DNA of 64,000 bases from Bacteroidales bacterium (GCA_017961175.1 JAGCXV010000061.1:1-64000); one strand, 5' to 3'. Numbered from the stretch's first letter, positions 54,901 through 62,072 are shown. The notes: generated from the letters alone by a model not told the origin. Translations and numbers: made by a program.

Positions 54901-55476
54901 ATGAAAAACGTCCAACTATACGACAAGAGCTTCAAGCCCTACATGTCTTATGAAGAAATCCAGAAGGCCATAGACGCAGTCGCCGAGAAAATCAACAACG
55001 ACCTCAAAGATGAGCACACCCCTATCTTTCTGGGAGTTCTGACCGGCAGTTTCATGTTCTTCGGAGACCTTCTCAAACGAATCAACCTGGAATGCGAGAC
55101 CTGCTTCATCCGCCTTGCCTCTTATGAGGGAACCTCCTCCACGGGAGATGTCAAACAGGTTCTTGGTCTCACCCAGAGCGTAAAAGACCGCAACGTAGTT
55201 GTAGTTGAGGATATAGTGGACACCGGCGGCACCATCACAGAGCTTTACAACATTCTCCATGAGAACGGGGCTAAGAGCATCCGTATCGCCACCCTGATGT
55301 ACAAGCCGGGCAGCTACAAGGGCACGATAAAGATAGACTATCCGGCCTGCTCCATCCCTAACGACTTCATCGTGGGCTTCGGCCTTGACTACGACCAGAT
55401 CGGCCGTAACCTTAAAGACATATATGTGCTTGATCCTGAAGAGACAGCAAAGCGCAAGGCAATAAACGTAAGATAA
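54901..55476 (+). CDS. hpt: Hypoxanthine phosphoribosyltransferase
   Basis: This 191-residue salvage enzyme makes IMP and GMP from the bases and PRPP. The PRPP-binding motif reads VVVVEDIVDTGGTITEL, and FLGVLTGSFMFFGDL is the earlier active-site loop. The C-terminal FIVGFGLDYDQIGRNL is typical of bacterial enzymes. The open frame begins at a TTG at 54841, but the family start is the ATG at 54901. It begins an operon-like run hpt-adk-obg-PAP2-lplA, with gaps from 2 bp to about 30 bp. Confidence 0.95.
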   Translation: MKNVQLYDKSFKPYMSYEEIQKAIDAVAEKINNDLKDEHTPIFLGVLTGSFMFFGDLLKRINLECETCFIRLASYEGTSSTGDVKQVLGLTQSVKDRNVVVVEDIVDTGGTITELYNILHENGAKSIRIATLMYKPGSYKGTIKIDYPACSIPNDFIVGFGLDYDQIGRNLKDIYVLDPEETAKRKAINVR

Positions 55477-55478
55477 TT

Positions 55479-56045
55479 ATGAAATACTATATTCTGTTCG
55501 GGCCTCCTGGTGCCGGAAAAGGTACCCAGGCCAAATTCATCGCAGAGAAATACAACCTGATGCATATTTCCACTGGAGATCTTCTCAGGAAGGAAATGGC
55601 TGCCGGAACTCCGCTGGGGCTTCAGGCAAAGCAGCTCATCGAGGGCGGAAACCTTGTTCCTGACGAGGTTGTCGTGGGAATGATACGTTCAACATTTGCA
55701 AACAACACCGAGGTTGCCGGCTTTTTGCTGGACGGTTTTCCGCGCACCATCGCCCAGGCACAGATGCTGGACGAAATGCTCGCCGGGCAGGACAGCAAGG
55801 TGGACAAGGTTCTTTCTCTGGTCATCAAGGACGAGACTATCTTTGAAAGGATTGCAAAAAGAGCCCAGATCGAGGGAAGGAAGGATGATGCCGATCCTGC
55901 AACCATCCAGAACAGGATAGACACCTACCACGCCAAGACCGAGCCGCTTATAGATTACTACAAGAATGCCGGAAACTACTGCGAGATTCCTGGAGAGCAG
56001 AGCATTGAAGAAGTATTCCAGAGCATCTGCGAGGTAATCGGATGA
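55479..56045 (+). CDS. adk: Adenylate kinase
   Basis: This 188-residue kinase balances ATP, ADP and AMP in the cytoplasm. The phosphate loop is GPPGAGKGT (residues 8-16), followed by ISTGDLLRKEMAAG and FLLDGFPRTIAQA. The lid domain is short and has no zinc cysteines, so it belongs to the short type rather than the longer enteric form. The gap to hpt is 2 bp, and obg follows 27 bp later. Confidence 0.96.
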   Translation: MKYYILFGPPGAGKGTQAKFIAEKYNLMHISTGDLLRKEMAAGTPLGLQAKQLIEGGNLVPDEVVVGMIRSTFANNTEVAGFLLDGFPRTIAQAQMLDEMLAGQDSKVDKVLSLVIKDETIFERIAKRAQIEGRKDDADPATIQNRIDTYHAKTEPLIDYYKNAGNYCEIPGEQSIEEVFQSICEVIG

Positions 56046-56072
56046 AGAAAACCTGCCAAACGCGCCAAAGCC

Positions 56073-57071
56073 ATGCCTAACACTGATTTCGTCGATTATG
56101 TAAAGTTGCACCTTACTTCCGGAAACGGAGGCAACGGTTCTATGCATCTCCACAGGGAGAAGTTCATAGACAAGGGCGGTCCCGACGGCGGTGACGGCGG
56201 CAAGGGCGGCAGCGTCATCATGCAGGGCGACAGTCAGATGTGGACCCTGATCAGCCTCAAGTACCGCAAGCACATTTCTGCTGAAAACGGCGGAAACGGG
56301 GGCAGCAACCTCTGCACCGGGGCTGACGCAAAGGACGTAATCCTCAAGGTCCCGCTGGGAACGGTTGCCAAGAACGCTGAGACCGGAGAAATCATAGGAG
56401 AAGTAACCGAACACGGTGAGACTTGCACCCTGCTCAAGGGCGGAAGGGGCGGCAAGGGCAACGCTTTCTTCAAGACTGCCACCCGCCAGACCCCGAAGTT
56501 CGCACAGGAAGGAGAGCCGGGAAGTGAAGGCTGGTTCATCCTGGAAATGAAAGTGCTCGCCGATGTGGGGCTTGTAGGATTCCCTAACGCGGGAAAATCC
56601 ACATTGCTTTCTGCAGTATCGGCCGCACATCCTAAAATCGCTGACTACGCTTTCACCACCCTGGAGCCAAGCATCGGAATCGTCCGTTACTACGACGACC
56701 AGTCATTTGTGATGGCGGATATCCCGGGCATCATAGAAGGAGCCCACGAAGGCCGTGGCCTGGGGCACCGCTTCCTCAGGCACATAGAGCGCAACTCCAT
56801 CCTGCTGTTCCTGGTTTCAGCTGAAAACCTGGAGATTGCAAAGGAATACAAAATCCTTCTCAACGAACTGAAGATGTATAATCCGGAACTCCTGGACAAG
56901 GACAGGATCCTGGCGATAACCAAGTGCGACCTTCTTGGCGGAGACAAGGACCTGATCTCGTCGCTGAAGAGAAAAGTGCCTAAAAAAGTCCCTTACGTCT
57001 TCATCTCTTCCGTTACCGGAGAAGGTCTCCAGGAACTTAAAGACCTCATTTGGGAAACACTACACAAGTAA
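56073..57071 (+). CDS. obg: GTPase ObgE/CgtA
   Basis: This 332-residue GTPase helps late assembly of the 50S ribosomal subunit. The N-terminal Obg fold is glycine-rich (GGPDGGDGGKGGSV, about 33-46). The G domain begins near residue 160 with GFPNAGKSTLLSAV, followed by the DIPGIIEGAHEG switch and TKCDLL. The C-terminal OCT extension is absent, as in several Bacteroidota. The stop overlaps the PAP2 start (TAATG). Confidence 0.96.
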   Translation: MPNTDFVDYVKLHLTSGNGGNGSMHLHREKFIDKGGPDGGDGGKGGSVIMQGDSQMWTLISLKYRKHISAENGGNGGSNLCTGADAKDVILKVPLGTVAKNAETGEIIGEVTEHGETCTLLKGGRGGKGNAFFKTATRQTPKFAQEGEPGSEGWFILEMKVLADVGLVGFPNAGKSTLLSAVSAAHPKIADYAFTTLEPSIGIVRYYDDQSFVMADIPGIIEGAHEGRGLGHRFLRHIERNSILLFLVSAENLEIAKEYKILLNELKMYNPELLDKDRILAITKCDLLGGDKDLISSLKRKVPKKVPYVFISSVTGEGLQELKDLIWETLHK

Positions 57072-57697
57072 TGATCGATATAGACAACATTCTGAACCTA
57101 GACAGGGCGCTGACTGCAACCATAAACAGCTGGCACTCCCCGCTGTTGGACAGCATTATGATTTTCCTGTCCGACAAATGGGCTCTGATTCCTGTTTATG
57201 TGATAGTCGCTCTCTATGCACTGTCCAGAAGAACCTACCGGTTCAGAAGGCGCAACTACTTCAACAGCTGGCCTATCTTCATTGTTATCCTGCTTGCCTG
57301 CGGAGCCACATTCTTCATTCTGGATATGACCGCGCACGATATCATAAAGCCTTATTTCCACCGCCTGAGGCCTGGATTCGATCTCTACACTTGGGATATC
57401 ATCAGGACTCCGGACGGGAAAGGTGGAGCCTACGGCTTCATTTCAAACCACGCCGCCAACATAGCGGGGTTTGCAATGATAACCTCCCTGTTCTTCAAAA
57501 GGAAGTGGTACACGCTCCTCAGCTTCCTGCTTGCAATTGCAGTCAGCTATAGCCGCGTATACCTTGGCAGGCATTTCCTCGGCGATGTAATATGCGGATT
57601 CATTTACGGAATCATCGTTGCGTGGATTGTCTATGAGATTGCAGTTGCATTTATCGGATTCCTCAGAAGGAGGATGGTAATCCGTGAAATAAGATAG
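57071..57697 (+). CDS. PAP2-family phosphatase, membrane protein
   Basis: This 208-residue polytopic protein has five or six membrane helices and the three PAP2 phosphatase motifs: KPYFHRLRP (KxxxxxxRP), SNHAAN (in place of the common PSGH) and SRVYLGRHFLGD (SRxxxxxHxxxD). It may dephosphorylate undecaprenyl diphosphate, lipid A or phosphatidic lipids at the periplasmic face. A TTG at 57050 extends the frame, but the ATG at 57071, overlapping the obg stop, is preferred. The lplA gene follows 13 bp later. Confidence 0.87.
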   Translation: MIDIDNILNLDRALTATINSWHSPLLDSIMIFLSDKWALIPVYVIVALYALSRRTYRFRRRNYFNSWPIFIVILLACGATFFILDMTAHDIIKPYFHRLRPGFDLYTWDIIRTPDGKGGAYGFISNHAANIAGFAMITSLFFKRKWYTLLSFLLAIAVSYSRVYLGRHFLGDVICGFIYGIIVAWIVYEIAVAFIGFLRRRMVIREIR

Positions 57698-57710
57698 AGG
57701 CATCATCGCA

Positions 57711-58706
57711 ATGCTTTATATCTCAGATAAATCTACAGACCCCTACTTCAACCTTGCAGAAGAGGAATTCCTTCTCAAGGAAATGACGGAAGACATTTTC
57801 CGCCTATGGAGGAATTCCCCTTCCATCATAGTCGGCAGATACCAGAACACCATCGCGGAGATAGATTCAGAATACACCAAAAGCCACAACATTCCGGTAG
57901 TCAGGAGGCTCAGCGGCGGAGGCGCTGTTTTTCACGATCTTGGCAATCTCAACTTCACTTTCATCCAGAATCTGGAGCAGAACCAGAACCTGGACACCTC
58001 CCGGATGTTCCGCTATTTTACATCTCCTATCCTGGAAGCCCTCCAAAGCCTGGGCGTAAACGCCGAGCTCCAGGGCCGTAACGACCTTGCCATAGACGGA
58101 ATGAAATTCTCCGGCAACGCCATCTGCATACATAAGGACAGAATCCTCATGCACGGCACCCTGATGTTCAAGGTCAGCAAGGCAGACCTCTCCAAAGCCC
58201 TCAGGCCCAGACCGGAAAAATTCATCGGCAAGGCAGTCAAAAGCAATGTCAAACGCGTCACCAACATCAGCGACCACCTAAAGGACAAGGACCCGGACAT
58301 CCTTTGGTTCACCGATTTCCTCGGGAAATACGTCTGCTCCCGGATAAAAGATATAACTCCGTACCGTTTCACGGAGGATCAGCTCAAAAAGATAAACCAT
58401 CTTAAGGACTCCCGCTACGCCACAGATGAATGGAACTTCGGAAAATCTCCACAGTACACCTTCAGCAACATCAAAAGATTCCCGAAAGGAATCGTAGAAC
58501 TTTACCTTAAGACAAAAAACGGCAGAATAACCGATCTCGACATCAGGGGAGATTATTTCTTTTCCCGCCCAACGGAAGAATTCACCCGGACAATCATCGG
58601 CACTCCCCACACAAGGGAAGATATACAAAAGAAAATAGGCACCCTGGATACAGGCGCCTATTTTGCGGGTATTGATTCAGAAGATATCGTAAGCTTGTTC
58701 TTCTGA
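57711..58706 (+). CDS. lplA: Lipoate-protein ligase A
   Basis: This 331-residue enzyme activates lipoate with ATP and attaches it to lipoyl domains, scavenging lipoate from outside. Conserved text includes RLSGGGAVFHDLGNLNFTF, NDLAIDGMKFSGNA and KAVKSNVKRVTNI. Both the catalytic domain (about 1-240) and the C-terminal accessory domain (about 250-331) are present, as in the full-length E. coli type. Its stop lies inside an inverted repeat shared with the convergent hpf gene. Confidence 0.94.
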   Translation: MLYISDKSTDPYFNLAEEEFLLKEMTEDIFRLWRNSPSIIVGRYQNTIAEIDSEYTKSHNIPVVRRLSGGGAVFHDLGNLNFTFIQNLEQNQNLDTSRMFRYFTSPILEALQSLGVNAELQGRNDLAIDGMKFSGNAICIHKDRILMHGTLMFKVSKADLSKALRPRPEKFIGKAVKSNVKRVTNISDHLKDKDPDILWFTDFLGKYVCSRIKDITPYRFTEDQLKKINHLKDSRYATDEWNFGKSPQYTFSNIKRFPKGIVELYLKTKNGRITDLDIRGDYFFSRPTEEFTRTIIGTPHTREDIQKKIGTLDTGAYFAGIDSEDIVSLFF

Positions 58707-58714
58707 CAAGCTTA
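58688..58714. terminator. Hairpin between convergent lplA and hpf
   Basis: GTAAGCTTGT and ACAAGCTTAC form a perfect 10-bp inverted repeat with a 7-nt loop; the lplA stop codon lies in it and the hpf stop is 4 bp away. No T run follows on either strand, so termination efficiency is uncertain. Confidence 0.5.
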
Positions 58715-58717
58715 CTC

Positions 58718-59011
58718 TTATCTGCCGAACTTCTTTTCCTTTAGCTTAACCAGCTGTCCTTTAAGCACATCTACACAATCTACAACTGCATCTTCAAAGC
58801 TCTTGGCGTTCCTTGTAACGATGATATCATCTGTAGGAACCTGCAATTTCACCTTGCACTCCTTGTTCAGCTGATCAGGGAGCAAACTCAGGGTGACATC
58901 TGCCTCCATAAAACCATCGAAGAACTTTTCCAGTTTCTCAACCTTCTTCTCTACAAATGCAAGAAGCTTCTCATCTGCATCAAACTTAACTGATTGGATT
59001 CTAATTTCCAT
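58718..59011 (-). CDS. hpf: Ribosome hibernation promoting factor (HPF/RaiA)
   Basis: This 97-residue short HPF has the S30AE fold: MEIRIQSVKFDADEKLLAFV, then FFDGFMEADVTLSLLPDQ and IVTRNAKSFEDAVVDCVDVL. It binds the 30S decoding region and promotes ribosome dimers at low growth. The frame runs upstream to 59128, but the start is set at 59011 because a strong SD (AAGGAGG) ends 5 nt before it and the family starts at MEI. A promoter with both elements lies 36 bp upstream. On the strand order rpsU-xerC-...-hpf see the findings. Confidence 0.95.
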   Translation of the reverse strand: MEIRIQSVKFDADEKLLAFVEKKVEKLEKFFDGFMEADVTLSLLPDQLNKECKVKLQVPTDDIIVTRNAKSFEDAVVDCVDVLKGQLVKLKEKKFGR

Positions 59012-59016
59012 AATAA

Positions 59017-59023
59017 CCTCCTT
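59017..59023 (-). promoter_or_regulatory. Strong Shine-Dalgarno sequence of hpf
   Basis: The minus strand reads TAAGGAGGT, complementary to the 16S anti-SD, with 5 nt to the ATG. Such a strong SD is unusual here; nearly every other start in the window has none. Confidence 0.9.
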
Positions 59024-59046
59024 AATTAATTGGTTAAACTGTATTG

Positions 59047-59077
59047 TAAATATACAAAAAAGAAGCCGAACAGCAAA
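59047..59077 (-). promoter_or_regulatory. Promoter of hpf
   Basis: On the minus strand TTTG (59074-59077) is followed after 19 bp by TATATTTA (59047-59054), one mismatch from the consensus. It faces the divergent MORN-gene promoter. Confidence 0.65.
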
Positions 59078-59094
59078 ACCTGGCACTATTTTTA

Positions 59095-59102
59095 TACTTT
59101 TG
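59095..59102 (+). promoter_or_regulatory. Putative -7 box for the MORN-repeat gene
   Basis: TACTTTTG matches TAnnTTTG, 24 bp before the ATG at 59127. No -33 at 19-20 bp. Confidence 0.45.
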
Positions 59103-59126
59103 TAGAGAGAACAAAAAAACACTGTC

Positions 59127-60095
59127 ATGAAACGTCTGTCAATCTTTTATATTCTGATTCTTTTCTCAGCGATTTGCTATTCACAAAACAACGTGCAGAC
59201 ACTCCCTGCAAAAAGCGGCGGCAAATATGTGGGAGAAGTCTCCAACAACATACCAAACGGCAAGGGAATAATGTACTATGCCAACGGAAACAAGGAATAT
59301 GAAGGCATGTTCAAAGACGGCCAGTTCCACGGCACCGGCACATCCTATTTCGAAAACGGGAAGCTGGAATACGCCGGCCAGTGGAAAGAGGGATATATGG
59401 ACGGCTACGGAGAGGCGTACTGGGAAAATGGTTTCAAGTGCTATGAAGGCACTTTCAAGGATGGCTATTTTGAAGGAGTTGGAACCTCTTATCGTGAAGA
59501 AGACGGAACAAAAATTTACACCGGACAATGGATAGAAGACAGCCCGGAAGGTCAAGGAACGTATTATTACCCGGACGGCAAGGTTGAATATACAGGACAG
59601 GTTATGGACGACCAGCCAAATGGACCTGGAACATCCTATTACAAGAGCGGAAGCATAGAATATACCGGAACCTTCTCCAACGGCTATAGATTGGACGGCC
59701 ACGGAACAGAGTATTTTGACGGCGGCGGCAAAATGTATGAAGGAGACTTTGTGAATGGCATTTGGGAAGGCCAGGGCGTATGGTATTACCAAAACGGAAA
59801 TATCCGCGCCAAAGGAGATTTTTCAAAAGACCTTCCTTGCGGACAGGTAGTCAGATACTATGAAAACGGCGTCAAGAAATTTGAAGGCACCGTTGCGCTT
59901 TTCACAGACGAAGAAGGCAAGACTGTGAGCTCTGCTCAAGGCTACGGAGTATGGTATGACGAGAATGGCAAGCTTATCTACAAAGGCAACTTCAAAGCAG
60001 GAAAGTTTGACGGCCAAGGCACCTCATACAAGGAAGACGGTGTAACAATAGAACACCAAGGGCAGTGGAAAAATGGCGATTTTATAGGAAAATAG
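59127..60095 (+). CDS. Secreted MORN-repeat protein
   Basis: This 322-residue protein has a signal peptide (ending CYSQ) and then about twelve tandem MORN repeats of roughly 23 residues that fill the whole mature part. The repeats follow the pattern YEGxFxxGxxHGxGTxxxxxG: examples are YEGMFKDGQFHGTGTSYF, YTGTFSNG and YKGNFKAGKFDGQGTSY. MORN repeats form elongated beta-sheet rods that bind lipids or proteins. No enzyme domain is present. The likely place is the periplasm or cell surface. It is followed 38 bp later by the CxxC-knuckle protein, so the two may act together. Confidence 0.85.
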   Translation: MKRLSIFYILILFSAICYSQNNVQTLPAKSGGKYVGEVSNNIPNGKGIMYYANGNKEYEGMFKDGQFHGTGTSYFENGKLEYAGQWKEGYMDGYGEAYWENGFKCYEGTFKDGYFEGVGTSYREEDGTKIYTGQWIEDSPEGQGTYYYPDGKVEYTGQVMDDQPNGPGTSYYKSGSIEYTGTFSNGYRLDGHGTEYFDGGGKMYEGDFVNGIWEGQGVWYYQNGNIRAKGDFSKDLPCGQVVRYYENGVKKFEGTVALFTDEEGKTVSSAQGYGVWYDENGKLIYKGNFKAGKFDGQGTSYKEDGVTIEHQGQWKNGDFIGK

Positions 60096-60133
60096 ACACA
60101 AGTAAATAGTAAAACAAAAAACAGATAGATATT

Positions 60134-60601
60134 ATGAAAAGATTCTTGAGAACAACCGGAATGTGCCTTGCAGCAATATTGGGCGCCTTTGTGCTGCTGA
60201 GCATGGATAAAGTCTGCGAAAGGTGCAAAGGCACCGGAATGGACCGCAATGAATGCTACTCCTGCAAAGGCCTGGGCTACACACAGTGCCTTACCTGCAA
60301 CGGCAACAAGATGATCAGATGCACCTTCTGCGGAGGCGGCCGCACCATTGTCTGCCCTCACTGCCACGGTATAAACCCTAACTGCGTCAAGTGCGGCGGA
60401 AAGGGCTACTTTGACTGTGAAAGATGCAAGGCTACCGGCCAGATCACCTGCACTGTCTGCAACGGTGAAGGCCATAACCGCTGCATGACCTGCGACAAGA
60501 AAGGCTACATAGAATTCCGCTGCCCGGACTGCAACGGCACAGGCCAGCTCCCGGACGACGAAACCGACACGTACTCCTCTCCCAATTCTTTGATTTTCTG
60601 A
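60134..60601 (+). CDS. Membrane-anchored protein with ten CxxC zinc knuckles
   Basis: This 155-residue protein has an N-terminal hydrophobic anchor (about 1-25, AAILGAFVLLSM) followed by ten CxxC units, many with the DnaJ-type CxxCxGxG spacing (CERCKGTG, CYSCKGLG, CVKCGGKG, CTVCNGEG, CPDCNGTG and others). Pairs of knuckles probably bind about five zinc ions. No J domain or client-binding domain of DnaJ is present, so it is not DnaJ. The C-terminus (residues about 146-155) overlaps on the opposite strand a decayed HTH fragment. Function is unknown. It may work with the MORN protein upstream. Confidence 0.8.
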   Translation: MKRFLRTTGMCLAAILGAFVLLSMDKVCERCKGTGMDRNECYSCKGLGYTQCLTCNGNKMIRCTFCGGGRTIVCPHCHGINPNCVKCGGKGYFDCERCKATGQITCTVCNGEGHNRCMTCDKKGYIEFRCPDCNGTGQLPDDETDTYSSPNSLIF

Positions 60602-60732
60602 AGAATCAGTTTCTCCCTTTCTTTAGAAGGAGTCTTGAAGCCATTAATATAGTTTCTTAGCATGGTTGCATTCAGCCCTGCTTTTTTTGCAAACTCAGCG
60701 ACTTTGACGGCTCGGCGACAATCCTGGATGAG
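60505..60732 (-). pseudogene. HicB-type helix-turn-helix remnant
   Basis: The minus strand is open from 60732 to a stop at 60505 and has no start codon of its own before the conserved part. It reads AVKVAEFAKKAGL, then NATMLRNYINGFKTPS, then KLILQKIKELGEEY at 60710-60571. This looks like the C-terminal HTH of HicB-family antitoxins; the N-terminal HicB fold is missing. It overlaps the 3' end of the CxxC gene on the other strand and the 3' end of the XRE gene in another frame. It is probably the scar of a lost toxin-antitoxin pair. Confidence 0.55.
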
Positions 60733-61058
60733 TCATCAGATATATTGTAACTCTTGGCAACAGAAAAAGAAGAATTGACCAAATCAAGGTCAAGAATAAT
60801 CTCAAGGAGAGCTATCGTTTCAAGAGTCATATTTGCCTGGCCCTTAAGAAGCTTTGATACATATTGAGGAGAACAATTAAGATTCTTGGCAAGTGTCCTC
60901 TGCGTCATTTTCAGTTCGTCCAGCCTATGCAAGACCTTTAATGCTATGGCACGAGAATATCTCAGCCAAAACTTGTTGGTTCTCCTCCAGTCCGATCTTT
61001 TTCGCCAATCAGTATGAATCTCGTGCGCTTCAAGTATTTGTAACTGTTTGTCTGTCAT
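60672..61058 (-). CDS. XRE-family helix-turn-helix protein
   Basis: This 128-residue protein has one HTH_3 domain at about 42-95 (ALKVLHRLDELKMTQRTLA, then NLNCSPQYVSKLLKG) with a basic, Trp-rich N-terminal stretch (DWRKRSDWRR). This layout is common for antitoxin-like regulators. No toxin gene adjoins it: upstream is a 486-bp non-coding stretch, downstream is the HicB-like fragment. It may bind the palindromes in the upstream stretch. The last residues are low-complexity (KSLSLQKKQG) and may be shaped by the junction with the fragment. Confidence 0.8.
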   Translation of the reverse strand: MTDKQLQILEAHEIHTDWRKRSDWRRTNKFWLRYSRAIALKVLHRLDELKMTQRTLAKNLNCSPQYVSKLLKGQANMTLETIALLEIILDLDLVNSSFSVAKSYNISDDSSRIVAEPSKSLSLQKKQG

Positions 61059-61181
61059 CGTCGTTATTGTTATCTAAAAAAAACTTTAACAATTATAGCC
61101 CAAATATCAACCTATATGTTGACATATTTGCAGCGCAACAAAGAAAAGAAATTGCAAAAAGAGAATCCGAAACTTAAACGG

Positions 61182-61197
61182 TTATAAACGTTTATAA
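61182..61197. repeat. Palindrome TTATAAACGTTTATAA (left copy)
   Basis: A perfect 16-bp palindrome, followed by ATCGTTTA. A 14-bp copy of the same core lies at 61497-61510. The two copies flank the predicted small RNA and could be operators or terminal repeats of a small element. Confidence 0.65.
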
Positions 61198-61294
61198 TCG
61201 TTTAAATATTTTTGAAACGGCTTAAAGTGGGGTTAGATAGCAAAATCATGCCCAGACAACAATACAGTTTCTCTTTGCCATATTGTTATCAATC

Positions 61295-61361
61295 TTGATT
61301 CTACATCAAACCACAACTTAACAAAGTTTGCTACCTTTGCATTGTAAGATTCTACATCTTA
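61295..61361 (+). promoter_or_regulatory. Promoter bracketed by two dyads with a shared core
   Basis: The -7 box TACCTTTG (61332-61339) lies between two dyads, TTGAT-TCTAC-ATCAA (61295-61309) and TAAGAT-TCTAC-ATCTTA (61345-61361). Both share GATTCTACATC, while the outer arms differ but stay complementary. The dyad centres are 51 bp apart, close to five helical turns. Confidence 0.6.
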
Positions 61362-61428
61362 TCACAATAAGGCTATATGCCGAAGGTTTTTACCTAAACT
61401 CCCGCTTCGGTGGGAGTTCTTTATTTTT
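61345..61428 (+). ncRNA. Predicted small RNA, about 84 nt
   Basis: Downstream of the -7 box come four short hairpins: TAAGAT-TCTAC-ATCTTA, GGC-TATAT-GCC (61371-61381), AGGT-TTTT-ACCT (61384-61395) and the strong terminator AACTCCCGC-TTCG-GTGGGAGTT (61397-61418) with a T-rich tail. No ORF of useful length is seen in it. It does not match a family I can name. The 5' end is set from the usual distance to the -7 box. Confidence 0.5.
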
Positions 61429-61466
61429 GAGGGCATTTAACTTTTCGGCTCAAAAATATAGCGGCA

Positions 61467-61510
61467 TTTTGACAATTTCTGTCAAAAATCGAATTATATA
61501 AACGTTTATA
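61467..61510. repeat. Dyad TTTTGACA/TGTCAAAA and right copy of the palindrome
   Basis: TTTTGACA and TGTCAAAA (61467-61474, 61480-61487) are perfect 8-bp arms around ATTTC. Ten bases on, TATAAACGTTTATA (61497-61510) repeats the core of the 61182 palindrome. Confidence 0.55.
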
Positions 61511-61544
61511 AACGATTATATCCTGATAAAATGGGGGGTGTATG

Positions 61545-62054
61545 CTATAGGTTGACGGCCTTCGGGGTCCAGTTCTTGAAAAAGCGCATCACCTTTTCCT
61601 TGTTATAGCCTTCTCCTTCTTCCAGATAGCCGGAGTCCTGGATATGAATAACCTTGCCGTTCTTGTCAAGGACAATGAAGACAGGATATCCGAACCTTCC
61701 GGCATTGTCCAGGCGCTTCATAAGGGCAGCAGCCCTTTTGGCGACAGCCTCATCCTTGCTCTTGGCCATTCTAGGGTTGTAATTCACGTGGATATAGACA
61801 AAGTTGTCGTTGATGATCTTGGTAATGTCTGAATCTTTGGAAATATAGTCTGCAAACTTCAGGCACCAAGGGCACCAGTTGCCGCCAAGCTGGCAGATAA
61901 CGAATTTGCCCTCTCTCTTGGCCTGGGCCACAGCCTTGTCTATCTGCTCAAGTTGGTTGATCTCTTCATTATAGACCTTCTTCAGACCGGTCTGGGCAGA
62001 AGCGGAGGCGGAAAACAAAGCCGCAATCATCGCGATAATAAGGAACCTTTTCAT
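61545..62054 (-). CDS. Secreted thioredoxin-like protein
   Basis: This 169-residue protein has a signal peptide (ending ASAQ) and one thioredoxin-like domain with the active site GNWCPWC (Cys61, Cys64) and a cis-proline segment (FGYPVFIVLDKNG). CPWC is close to the DUF255/thioredoxin_7 type. A further cysteine (Cys54) precedes the active site. It acts in the periplasm on disulfides of unknown partners. It lies 18 bp behind the xerC-like gene in the same direction. In related genomes hpf normally takes this position, so it may be part of the inserted patch. Confidence 0.87.
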   Translation of the reverse strand: MKRFLIIAMIAALFSASASAQTGLKKVYNEEINQLEQIDKAVAQAKREGKFVICQLGGNWCPWCLKFADYISKDSDITKIINDNFVYIHVNYNPRMAKSKDEAVAKRAAALMKRLDNAGRFGYPVFIVLDKNGKVIHIQDSGYLEEGEGYNKEKVMRFFKNWTPKAVNL

Positions 62055-62072
62055 AATTATTTGAATATTAAG

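Larger units (their letters stand above)
61059..61544. other. Gene-free 486-bp segment rich in dyads
   Basis: No coding region is supported here. The segment is A+T-rich compared with its neighbours and holds six dyads: 61182-61197, 61295-61309, 61345-61361, 61397-61418, 61467-61487 and 61497-61510, plus one -7 box. Two 12-bp inverted repeats (TATAATCGTTTA, 61193-61204 and 61509-61520) frame 304 bp. Confidence 0.7.

Noticed and set aside
59012..59128. Longer hpf start
   Set aside because: The extension crosses the SD and the promoter elements; the family starts at the chosen ATG.
60134..60601. DnaJ annotation for the CxxC protein
   Set aside because: There is no J domain, no Gly/Phe region and no client-binding domain; only the zinc-knuckle spacing is shared.
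61295..61361. CRISPR-like repeats
   Set aside because: Only two copies of an 11-bp dyad exist, with unequal flanks and no spacer pattern or cas gene.
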